DNA of 64,000 bases, from assembly GCA_963805925.1 (NCBI GenBank), contig CAWDWB010000004.1, positions 124,001 through 188,000 on the forward strand. Reading direction: 5' to 3'. Each line of letters begins with the position of its first letter. Position 1 is the first letter of the stretch. A program made the translations under genes and the position numbers. This DNA comes from CAMPKL01 sp963805925 (GTDB lineage: Bacteria; Acidobacteriota; Terriglobia; Bryobacterales; UBA6623). Below, piece by piece: positions 8,477-16,513 of the stretch. The notes beneath the pieces are model-generated. The model did no database searches. It was not told the origin of the DNA and was given only the letters and a program-made list of their open reading frames with translations.

Positions 8477-9550
8477 CTAGCTGCGACGCCGGCCTTGGGA
8501 AACGCGAGACACGGCATTGACCAGCTTTCGGTAGGGAATTCTCTCGAAACTTTCGATCCGCAATAGCTCGCCGTTTTTCCAGGAGCTAAACAGCCAGCGG
8601 GAAACCATCGCCATGGAGTCTTCCTGCGCGGTCAAGGTTCCCCGGTGAAAGGCCGCGTTCTCGACGGCTTCGCGCAGCCTCTGGTCGAGAGAACCCGCCT
8701 CGGCGAGTTGTAGTTGCATCTCGATCTTGGGTTGCAAACAGCCGCCATAGACCGGAAGGAGCGCGATGGAGCCCGGCACTGCCCCCTTTTGCACAATCAG
8801 GCCATGCCAATGGTCTAGATCCGCGGCCTCTGGCGAAGTAAGGAATAGCTTGCGGACCGCGAGGGCCTTCTCGTGCAGGCTCTTGGCTAGTTCGAAGTTA
8901 AGCTGTTCGCTAGCTGCGTTTCGCTGCCGCTCGAGCCCGCCGACGAGCGATTCTCCGCCCGACTCGAGGGCCTGTAGCAGCCGGCCGAATTCTGCTCGGT
9001 ACTCCTCATCCGCGACAGCTTGCTGACAGGGCCGCATACATTTGCCGATCTCGCCGAAAACACAACCCGGGTGCTCGGATGACGGCTCCAGGTTTTCCGA
9101 GCAGCGACGAATCTGGAAGAAATCCAGCAGCCCTTCCTCGAAGTGCTCGGCAAACACGCGACTTCGAAACGGCCCGTAGTAGAGGGCGGCACCGCGAATT
9201 CTCGACGTGACGGCCAGGCGCGGGAATCGGTTGTTCTGGAGCGTTTTGACCAGTGCCGGACAGCGCAACCGCAACTTCTCGCGGTAATCCTGAGGCCAGG
9301 CTTCTCGTGCGGTGAGCCACAAAACGACCCTCGCTTCGAACGAAGAACCCGCCGGCTGAAAGGTGATGCCCGTGACCCGATCTCGGAATAGGCCTCGCAG
9401 ACGAGCAATGCGCCGCCGGAGATTTCGGGCCTGACCCACGTAGGGCTGGAGCCCATCGAGGTCAATGCGAATCACTCCGAGTCCCTCAGGAACGGACGGA
9501 CCGGCCTCATCAGGAGGCAGATCGAGCGGATAGGAGAACGCCAGCTGCAT
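8477..9550 (-). CDS. Short UvrC-like protein (GIY-YIG-like and UVR motif, no C-terminal nuclease)
   Basis: About 357 residues from the ATG at 9550. The N-terminal region resembles a GIY-YIG nuclease: GVIRID aligns with the GIY strand and PYVGQARNLRRRI with YIG-x10-R. The UvrC-type connector follows (RGAALYYGPFRSR, then FQIRRC) with the cysteine cluster GCVFGEIGKCMRPCQ and a UVR motif near ASEQLNFELAKSLHEKA. The C-terminal RNase H-like endonuclease and helix-hairpin-helix domains of UvrC (about 600 residues) are missing, which recalls the E. coli Cho protein. The first GIY tyrosine appears replaced, so nuclease activity is doubtful. A start at 9631 would overlap the divergent gene at 9597, so 9550 is preferred. 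Confidence 0.75.
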   Translation of the reverse strand: MQLAFSYPLDLPPDEAGPSVPEGLGVIRIDLDGLQPYVGQARNLRRRIARLRGLFRDRVTGITFQPAGSSFEARVVLWLTAREAWPQDYREKLRLRCPALVKTLQNNRFPRLAVTSRIRGAALYYGPFRSRVFAEHFEEGLLDFFQIRRCSENLEPSSEHPGCVFGEIGKCMRPCQQAVADEEYRAEFGRLLQALESGGESLVGGLERQRNAASEQLNFELAKSLHEKALAVRKLFLTSPEAADLDHWHGLIVQKGAVPGSIALLPVYGGCLQPKIEMQLQLAEAGSLDQRLREAVENAAFHRGTLTAQEDSMAMVSRWLFSSWKNGELLRIESFERIPYRKLVNAVSRVSQGRRRS

Positions 9551-9596
9551 GCGGAATGCGCCCGCCGGGGAGGCGTTTCGAGTAAGGTAGCACGAA

Positions 9597-10277
9597 GTGG
9601 ACTGGCTGCCTTCCGTCGCCTGCGGTCTCATCTCGGCGGCCTTGCTGTGGCGTTGGAGATCCTTAGGCGGCCGCCGACCGCCCCTGCGCTTTTGGCTCGG
9701 CCTGGCGTTGCAGGCTCCGATCTGGGCGAGTGCGTACTACCCATTCGCCGAATCGTGGGTCCTCGCCGCGTGGGGCCTGTGGTTGGCGCTAGACGGCTTA
9801 GCGGCGAGTTGCGGCCGTCCGGCGTTAGTTGGGGAACGGCCGGAGCGCGCTGTTTGGGCACTGGTGATCTCCACTTTCGGATGGGCCGGCGTCGATTACC
9901 TTAATACGTATTTCCCCGTTTGGACGCTGTTGGGGTTTTCATTCAACCCGCTTGCCCGAGAAGTTGCCGTCGGGCTATTGGGGGCCTCGGTCGTTCCTAC
10001 AGTCTTGGCTGTAGCGTCGCTGGTAGCAGCGACGTCATCCGGTTCCCACGTAACTCGTCTACTATCGCTCGCGGCAGGGGCAGCGACGTGGGCCGCGTTC
10101 GACGCGCTGTGGAGCCAGGTCGGACCAGCAGAACGGCTCTTCGTAGGCTACTCTTCCTCGCCTGCATTGCTTCCAGCGGCTCTAGCCGCCTGCGCCTTCT
10201 GTCTTGTTGCCGTCTACAACTCGGCTGCCGAGTTCCTCGACAAACCGCGGTTCGATCCGTTTTCCCGAAACGAGTGA
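9597..10277 (+). CDS. Integral membrane protein of unknown function
   Basis: Protein of 226 residues with about six or seven predicted membrane helices and no motif I recognise. Hydrophobic stretches include LPSVACGLISAALLW, WVLAAWGLWLALDGLAA, AVWALVISTFGWAGVDYL, VAVGLLGASVVPTVLAVASL and PALLPAALAACAFCLVAVY. It starts 47 bp from the divergent UvrC-like gene and ends 45 bp before the NfrB-like glycosyltransferase on the same strand, so the two may be co-transcribed and could act together at the membrane. That partnership is inference from position only. Confidence 0.6.
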   Translation: MDWLPSVACGLISAALLWRWRSLGGRRPPLRFWLGLALQAPIWASAYYPFAESWVLAAWGLWLALDGLAASCGRPALVGERPERAVWALVISTFGWAGVDYLNTYFPVWTLLGFSFNPLAREVAVGLLGASVVPTVLAVASLVAATSSGSHVTRLLSLAAGAATWAAFDALWSQVGPAERLFVGYSSSPALLPAALAACAFCLVAVYNSAAEFLDKPRFDPFSRNE

Positions 10278-10322
10278 GGCGACTGTGCTACGCTTCCGGC
10301 TGATAGCTCCCCCTTGGGCTCT

Positions 10323-11711
10323 ATGTGGTTTCCCGACCGCTTGGCGCTGGAGCTCCTCGCACCCCTCGCTGTGTGGGTTTTCGCGAGCGGTCTTGACGAT
10401 TTAGTCATCGACTTGAGCTGGTTTTGGTTGCTCCTGCGAAGGGGTCGCGGGAGAACTTCGCCCGGCAATCAGCGGCGCGGCGGCGAGCCGCGTGTTGCCA
10501 TCCTCGCGCCCTGCTGGCAAGAGTCCGCCGTATTGGAACAGATGCTCCAGCGAAACCTGGAGAATATCCAGTACCGCAACTACGACATCTGGATCGGTCT
10601 TTACCCCAACGACGAGCCCTCGATAAAGGCCGTTACCGGGGCAAGCCTGCTCTCGGCCAAGATCCATTGGGTCGTCGGCTCACGGCCGGGACCGACGACG
10701 AAAGCCGACAACGTGAACCGGTTGATCCAGGGCATTCTCTCGCGGGAGAAGCGCACAGGAGTCCGCTACGACATCTTTTTGTTCCACGACGCCGAAGACG
10801 TGATTCACCCCTTGGAGTTGCGCGAGGCGGTGCGACTGCTTGAGCGCAATCACATGGTCCAGTTGCCAGTCTTGCCGTTGGCGATGTCGGCCTGGAACGT
10901 CACTCACGGCGTTTACGCCGACGAGTTCGCCGAATTTCACTCGAAGGATCTACGCGTCCGGTCGGCCTTCGGCGGCTTCATCCCCTCTGCCGGGGTGGCG
11001 ACCGCCTTGAGGCGCGAGGTCATCGAAAGGTTGCGCATCCTGCGCGGCGATGAAGCGTTTAACCCGCGAAGCCTCACCGAAGACTACTTTTTGGGCTTGG
11101 AAGTTCAGCGACTGGGTTTCCGGCAAGCCTTCTCCTATGCCCGCAATCCGCAATCGCGGGAGTTGATCGCCAGCCGCTCCTACTTCCCCAACACATTCAA
11201 AACGGCAGTTCGCCAGCGGACGCGATGGGTCACCGGAAACAATCTGCAGGCCTGGGAGCGTTTTGGTTGGCGGGCTGGCCCACGCCAGCTTTATTGGTTC
11301 TGGCGCGACCGCAAAGGCCTGCTCAATCAACTGCCCAATATACTCGCCGCCGGTCTATTCCTGTTTGGCCTCTTGCGTTGGCTGTGGTCCTTTTTCGCCG
11401 GTACGCCTTGGGCTGTCGGCGCCGCCATCACGCAAAGACCCTGGCTGGCGATGCTGCTTGCGGCCAACGCCGGACTCGTCCTGTGGCGACTCGCCGTGCG
11501 CGCCGGATTCGGCTGGACCCTCTACGGTTGGCGCCACGCAGCGTTGGCCCCGGTCCGTATGCCTTGGGCAAACGTGATCAACTTCTGCGCCTCCTACATG
11601 GCACTGCGCGTTTTCTTAAGCGCCAAGTTCGGCAAGAAGCCATTGCTATGGGCGAAAACGGCTCACTCCTTCCCCGACTCCGCGGCAGCTAAAACTTCGC
11701 GAACGGCATGA
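10323..11711 (+). CDS. NfrB-like membrane glycosyltransferase (GT2)
   Basis: About 462 residues. An N-terminal membrane segment (about residues 5-40) precedes a GT-A domain with VAILAPCWQESAVLEQML, the acidic motif FHDAEDVIHP (DxD equivalent), SLTEDYFLGLEVQ (catalytic TED) and RQRTRWVTGNNLQ (processive QxxRW-like motif). Several hydrophobic helices close the protein. The arrangement matches the glycosyltransferase part of NfrB (bacteriophage N4 adsorption protein B), which makes an exopolysaccharide under c-di-GMP control. The C-terminal MshEN c-di-GMP-binding domain of NfrB is absent here. The ATG at 10323 is chosen; a TTG at 10314 would add three residues. A partner outer-membrane NfrA is not in the window. 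Confidence 0.8.
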   Translation: MWFPDRLALELLAPLAVWVFASGLDDLVIDLSWFWLLLRRGRGRTSPGNQRRGGEPRVAILAPCWQESAVLEQMLQRNLENIQYRNYDIWIGLYPNDEPSIKAVTGASLLSAKIHWVVGSRPGPTTKADNVNRLIQGILSREKRTGVRYDIFLFHDAEDVIHPLELREAVRLLERNHMVQLPVLPLAMSAWNVTHGVYADEFAEFHSKDLRVRSAFGGFIPSAGVATALRREVIERLRILRGDEAFNPRSLTEDYFLGLEVQRLGFRQAFSYARNPQSRELIASRSYFPNTFKTAVRQRTRWVTGNNLQAWERFGWRAGPRQLYWFWRDRKGLLNQLPNILAAGLFLFGLLRWLWSFFAGTPWAVGAAITQRPWLAMLLAANAGLVLWRLAVRAGFGWTLYGWRHAALAPVRMPWANVINFCASYMALRVFLSAKFGKKPLLWAKTAHSFPDSAAAKTSRTA

Positions 11712-11780
11712 GAAGCGCACTATCCTAAGGCGTATTCTTCGTAACTTGCCTGCGGCTAGCGGCGAATACAAAGGCACGGC

Positions 11781-13360
11781 ATGCAGAGTCCCCCAAACCG
11801 CCGAATCAGCACTTGGGTCACGCGAGCAAGCGTACTGCTGGCGTTGGCCGGAGTCGTTCTCGTCATCCGTGCGGCGCCCGTCGATTTATTGCTGCAGGCG
11901 CTGAAGAGTTGGATCGCCGGACTAGGCCCTTGGGGGCCGGTCCTGTTCGCTTTAATCTACGCCGTTTGGGCCGTCGCATTCTTACCCGGATCGGCGCTTA
12001 CCCTGGCCGGCGGAGCGATTTTCGGCCTGGGCGTTGGCTTCGCCGCGGTGATTTGCGGCGCCACCCTGGGGGCAGCGCTGTCGTTTCTCATCGCGCGCTA
12101 CGTGGCCCGCGAGAAGGTCAGCAAGATGGCCCGCAGCAACCCCAAGTTCGGCGCTATTGACCGGGCGATCGGAGAAGGCGGCTGGAAGATCGTCGCCATG
12201 CTGCGGCTCTCCCCGGCGATACCTTTCAACTTGCAGAACTACCTCTACGGGCTGACGCCGATCCGCTTCTGGCCCTGCGTCTTGACCAGCGCGATCTTCA
12301 TGATGCCCGGGACCTTGTTGTACGTCTATTTGGGCTACGTCGGAGGGCAAGGACTCGCGGCGGCCTCCGGCGGCGGCGTCAGTACCGAACGCTGGGCGCT
12401 GATCGGCGTCGGCCTAGCCGCAACGGTCGGCGTAACGGTCTATGTGACGAAACTGGCCCAGAAGGCGTTGGCGAAGCAGACGAACCTGGCCGAACCGCAG
12501 TCTGCACCTATGCCTGCTGAGCCGGCCGCGCGTCGACCGTCGTGGCTGATGGCGGCTTTCGCAGCACTTTTCTTTTCCGTCGCGCTCTACGCGAACTTGG
12601 TTCCCGGCATGCTTGCAAATCTATTTGGTCCTCCCAAAGCTCAACTGGCCGAGGCCTATGAGGCCAAGCCCGGCGGGCCGACGTTCGATCATTCCTCATT
12701 CGATGCGCTGTTGCGACGCTTCGTCGATGCCGGCGGCCTGGTGGATTACAGAGGTCTCGGCCAGCAAGAAGCGGCCCTTGACGCCTACATCGCAAGCATC
12801 GCGACTGCGCCATTCGTCGACCTAGGCCGCGACGAAAAGCTGGCGCTGCTGATTAACGCCTACAACGCCTTCACGCTGAGGCTGATCCTGGACAACTATC
12901 CGGTCGCGTCAATTCGCGACATCCCCTCCAAGAAGCAGTGGGACGACAAGCGTTGGGTCATCGCGGGCCAGACCTACAGCCTGAATCAGATCGAGCACGA
13001 GCAGATTCGCCCCAAGTTCATCGAGCCTCGCATCCATTTCGCCTTGGTCTGCGCCGCCGTCGGCTGCCCCAAGCTGCGGCAGCAAGCCTACGTCGGCGCG
13101 CGGATCAACGAACAGCTCGAAGAGCAAACACAAGACAATTCACGACAGCAAGCGCTGGTTCAGCTTCGAACCGGGAGCCGCAAGCGTTCGCCTCACTCAG
13201 CTCTACAACTGGTACGGCGGGCGACTTCGCCCAAGTGGCCGGATCGCCGTTGGAATTCGCGGCGCGTTACTCGCCTGCTCTCAAGCAAGCGCTGGATGCG
13301 GGCAAGAAACCCAAGATCGACTGGATCGACTACGACTGGGCATTGAACGAGCAGAAGTAA
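11781..13360 (+). CDS. TVP38/TMEM64-DUF547 fusion, frameshifted near its C-terminus
   Basis: The first 230 or so residues are a TVP38/TMEM64 (DedA-like, SNARE-associated) membrane domain: GPVLFALIYAVWAVAFLPGS, GATLGAALSFLIARY, and LRLSPAIPFNLQNYLYGLT, a conserved box. After an anchor helix near residue 255 comes a periplasmic DUF547 domain (FDHSSFDALLRRFVD, LLINAYNAFTLRLI, HFALVCAAVGCPKL). The frame entered at 11781 runs to a stop at 13346, but the DUF547 tail is elsewhere: SKRWFSFEPGAASVRLTQLY is read in another frame from about 13140, and GDFAQVAGSPLEF to DYDWALNEQK in a third that stops at 13360. Indels are therefore inferred near 13125-13145 and in the GGG at 13219-13221. Such fusions accompany TIGR04283 genes. 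Confidence 0.8.
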
Positions 13361-13364
13361 CTCC

Positions 13365-14909
13365 ATGACGACGCCCCACAACTCGCTCGAGTCCATTCCC
13401 GAACTGTCCCCGCTCGACGAGTACAACCAACAGCTCGGTCAAAACGTTCATCCGCCCGACTGGATCAACCCGGAGCCGTCAGGGCGCTACAACATGGTCG
13501 TCATCGGCGCAGGCACGGCCGGCTTGGTGACGGCTGCGGGCACGGCTGGACTGGGCGGAAAAGTCGCCCTGATCGAGCGCAATCTGATGGGCGGCGACTG
13601 CCTCAACGTCGGCTGCGTCCCTTCTAAGGCCCTGATACGAGCGGCCCGGGCCGCAGCCGACGTACGCGACGCCGGCGAGACTTCGGAGTCCGAGTGCCCG
13701 AAGGCGTCACCATCGACTTCGCTGCGGTAATGGAGCGCATGCGCAAGCTGCGCGCGGGAATCAGCAAGCACGATTCCGCGCAACGATTCAAAGACCTAGG
13801 CGTCGACGTCTTCATCGGCGATGCGAAGTTCTCCGGGCCGAACGAAGTCACGGTCGGCGGCAAGAAGCTCGTTTTCGCCAAAGCTTGCATCGCGACCGGA
13901 GCCCGTGCGGTCGAGTTGCCGATTCCGGGTTTACACGAAGCCGGCGCCTTGACCAACGAAAGCGTCTTCTCGCTGACTGAACGTCCCGCGCGCCTAGCCG
14001 TTATCGGAGCCGGTCCGATCGGTGTCGAACTGGCTCAGGCTTTCGCGCGGTTAGGGTCGAAAGTGACTCTGCTGGAGCAAGCGCGGCAGATCCTGGGCCG
14101 CGAAGATCGCGACGCCGCAGAGCTCGTCCAGCATTCGCTCGAACGGGACGGCATCGAGATTGAATGCTGCTGCCAAGATCACCGCCATGCGTCGGGAAGG
14201 CAATGTCCGCATCTTGACGCTCGAACACGAAGGCCATACGAGAGACCGAGAGTTTGACCAAGTGCTTGTCGGCGTTGGCCGTCAGCCCAACGTCGAGACC
14301 CTCAACCTCGATTCGGCGGGCGTTGCCTTCGACATTCGAAAGGGCGTGCAGGTAGACGACAGGCTGCGCACGACCAACAGCAAAATCTTTGCCGCCGGCG
14401 ATGTTTGCTTCCCCTACAAGTTCACCCACACCGCCGATGCGATGGCCCGCATCGTCATTCAGAATGCGCTGTTCTTCGGGCGCTCCGGCACAAGCGCACT
14501 GAATATCCCTTGGTGCACCTACTCCGACCCGGAGATCGCCCACGTCGGCCTTTACGAGCAAGATGCCCAAGAGAAAGGCATCGAGTTGGACACGTTCCGC
14601 ATCGAGATGAGCCAAGTGGACCGCGCCATCCTAGAAGGCGAAACGGAAGGTTTCCTCAAAGTCCACGTGAAGAAAGGAACCGATCAAATCCTTGGCGCGA
14701 CGATGGTCTCGCGGCACGCCGGCGAGCACATCTCAGAGATCACCTTGGCGATGAACGCCGGGGCTGGGCTTTCCACGGTTGCTAAGACGATCCACCCCTA
14801 TCCGACGCAGTCCGAGGCCATCAAGAAGGCCGCGGATGCCTACAGCCGCACTCGTCTCACCCCAACCGTGAAAGGCATCTTTGACAAACTGTTGGCCTGG
14901 AGGCGCTAG
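13365..14909 (+). pseudogene. Mercuric-reductase-like FAD-dependent disulfide oxidoreductase, frameshifted twice
   Basis: Three reading frames together encode a class I pyridine-nucleotide disulfide oxidoreductase of about 510 residues. Frame one (from ATG 13365) gives the FAD-binding MVVIGAGTAGLVTAAG and the redox disulfide GGDCLNVGCVPSKAL. The frame changes near 13670-13685, and frame two gives VPEGVTIDFAAVMERM and the NAD(P)-binding VIGAGPIGVELAQAFARLG. It changes again near 14150-14165, and frame three gives FAAGDVCFPYKFTHTADAM and the dimer-interface HPYPTQSEAIKKAAD. Length and order fit the mercuric-reductase-like proteins encoded beside TVP38 genes. There is no N-terminal HMA domain or C-terminal CC pair, so Hg(II) reduction is unlikely. 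Sequence error or recent decay could explain the breaks. Confidence 0.85.
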
Positions 14910-14918
14910 TCGCGGTCC

Positions 14919-15590
14919 TTGACCCTCTCCGTCATCATCCCTGCTCTAAATGAGGAGGAGAACATCGCCGCCGTCGTGGACGCGGTGCGCCGCGCCGGAC
15001 CTGCCGAGGTGATCGTCGTTGACGGCGGCAGTACGGACGCCACAGCAGAACTAGCCGCCCAGGCGGGTGCGATTGTACTCACGAGCCCGCCGGGCCGGGG
15101 ACTCCAACAACGCCTTGGCGCGGAGCGCGCGCAGGGCGAATGGCTGGTCTTCCTCCACGCGGACACACGACTGCCTGAGAATTACCCGCACGTCGTCGCC
15201 GAGATCCTGAGCCATCCTGACGTAGTCGGCGGAGCATTTCGATTCAAACTCGATGAACCAGGAGCGCGCTACCGCTGGATGGAACGGCTGGTGGACTGGC
15301 GTTGCCGTTTATTCGAGCTGCCCTACGGCGATCAAGCGATCTTCGTTCGGGCTTCCGTCTTGGCCCAAGTCGGAGGCTTCCCCGACCTGCCAATCATGGA
15401 GGATTACGAACTCATCCGTCGGCTCCGCAAGCTGGGACGCATTGAAGTCGCTAGCGCTGCGGCGCCTACTTCGGCGCGCCGCTTGCGCAAACTTGGCGCA
15501 CTGAACGCCGCACTGACTAACATCGGATGCCTCGCGGCGTACAAGCTGGGTGTGAGCGCGGAGACAATCGCCCGCAGGCGGCGAACCTAA
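14919..15590 (+). CDS. TIGR04283-type (arsenosugar-associated) GT2 glycosyltransferase
   Basis: Family 2 glycosyltransferase of 223 residues. SVIIPALNEEENIAAVV opens the fold, VIVVDGGSTDATAELA binds the nucleotide sugar, and FLHADTRLPE holds the DxD-type acidic motif. LPYGDQAIFVRASVL and LPIMEDYELIRRLRK are hallmarks of the TIGR04283 family, named from gene sets for arsenosugar synthesis. The C-terminus (NIGCLAAYKLGVSAETIARR) also fits. The start is TTG at 14919, 9 bp after the flavoprotein stop, so an operon with the TVP38-DUF547 and flavoprotein genes is likely. arsM and arsS are not in the window, so the acceptor is unknown. Confidence 0.85.
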   Translation: MTLSVIIPALNEEENIAAVVDAVRRAGPAEVIVVDGGSTDATAELAAQAGAIVLTSPPGRGLQQRLGAERAQGEWLVFLHADTRLPENYPHVVAEILSHPDVVGGAFRFKLDEPGARYRWMERLVDWRCRLFELPYGDQAIFVRASVLAQVGGFPDLPIMEDYELIRRLRKLGRIEVASAAAPTSARRLRKLGALNAALTNIGCLAAYKLGVSAETIARRRRT

Positions 15591-16189
15591 ACCTTACGTC
15601 GTCCTTCGATCGATTCGACCATGGTGGCCTCGTCGATGAATTCCAATTCGCTTCCAACAGGGATGCCCATGCCGATGCGGCTCACACTGACGCCCAGCGG
15701 CTTCAGCAAGCGGATGAGGTAAGCCGCCGTCGCCTGACCCTCGGTTGTCGGGCTGGTCGCCAGAATGATCTCTTCCACTTCCCCGGTTTTGAGGCGTTCC
15801 AGAAGGTTCTTCACCTTCAAGTCTTCCGGGGACATGTTGCGCAGCGGGGAAATAACCCCGTGCAGCACGTGGTACAGACCGTTGTACTGGCGCGTGCGCT
15901 CAACAACCATAATGTTGTTGGGTTGCTCGAGCACGCAGACCGTCGTGTGGTCTCGATTCGGATCGCGGCAAATCGGGCAAAGATCGCCTTCGGCGATGTT
16001 GTTGCACTGGACGCAGAGTTGGATCTTCTCCCGCATCTGCGTCACTGCGTCCGCAAGTCGCTGGGCCTCTTCGCGATTGACTCCCAGTAAATGAAAGGCG
16101 ATCCGTTGCGCTGACTTGGGCCCGACGCCGGGCAAGCGCTTCAGTTCGTCCACCAGCTGGGACATCGGCTCGGCGAGATCGGGGTTCAT
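15587..16189 (-). CDS. recR: Recombination mediator protein RecR
   Basis: Protein of 200 residues, the usual length. An N-terminal helix-hairpin-helix (LKRLPGVGPKSAQRIAFHLL) is followed by a four-cysteine zinc finger (CVQCNNIAEGDLCPIC) and a Toprim domain (VCVLEQPNNIMVVERT through ATSPTTEGQATAAYL). RecR works with RecO/RecF to load RecA at single-strand gaps. It is the third gene of the conserved dnaX-ybaB-recR order, with 9 bp between it and ybaB. Its stop overlaps the end of the convergent glycosyltransferase gene by 4 bp. Confidence 0.97.
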   Translation of the reverse strand: MNPDLAEPMSQLVDELKRLPGVGPKSAQRIAFHLLGVNREEAQRLADAVTQMREKIQLCVQCNNIAEGDLCPICRDPNRDHTTVCVLEQPNNIMVVERTRQYNGLYHVLHGVISPLRNMSPEDLKVKNLLERLKTGEVEEIILATSPTTEGQATAAYLIRLLKPLGVSVSRIGMGIPVGSELEFIDEATMVESIEGRRKV

Positions 16190-16198
16190 ACAGGTCGT

Positions 16199-16513
16199 CT
16201 AGAACATGCCCGGGGGCAAGCCCATTCCGCTCAACATACCCTGCATCTTTCCCTGGGACTCTTCGTCAACGCGCTTAGAGCATTCGTTGACCGCCCCGCG
16301 AATCATATCCTGCAGCATCTCGACGTCTTCGGCCGCCTCGGGATCGATCTCGACGGAGAGCACCTGCTTGCTGCCATCCATCTTGACCGTGACCATGCCG
16401 CCGCCGGTCGAAGCCTCGACGCGGATCTTCGCGATCTCCTGTTTGAGCTGCTCTTGGGCTTGCTGTGCCTGAGCCATCATCTTCTGCATGTTGCCGCCGC
16501 CGGGAAGTTTCAT
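16199..16513 (-). CDS. ybaB: YbaB/EbfC nucleoid-associated DNA-binding protein
   Basis: Protein of 104 residues. A Met/Gln-rich coiled-coil start (GNMQKMMAQAQQAQEQLKQ) is followed by VEASTGGGMVTVKMDGSKQV and VEIDPEAAEDVEMLQDMI, the standard YbaB/EbfC pattern. The protein forms a tweezer-like dimer that binds DNA and may help RecR-dependent repair. Its ATG at 16513 overlaps the dnaX stop by 4 bp, indicating translational coupling. Confidence 0.96.
   Translation of the reverse strand: MKLPGGGNMQKMMAQAQQAQEQLKQEIAKIRVEASTGGGMVTVKMDGSKQVLSVEIDPEAAEDVEMLQDMIRGAVNECSKRVDEESQGKMQGMLSGMGLPPGMF

Noticed and set aside
14160..14909. Separate gene for the C-terminal half of the flavoprotein
   Set aside because: The apparent TTG start is inside the FAD/NAD fold; the segment is a frame-shifted remainder, not an independent gene.
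13365..14909. True mercuric reductase
   Set aside because: No HMA domain, no C-terminal vicinal cysteines and no mer genes nearby.
11781..15590. CRISPR or defence island
   Set aside because: No direct-repeat arrays, nucleases or toxin pairs were found in the window; the genes here are envelope or redox proteins.
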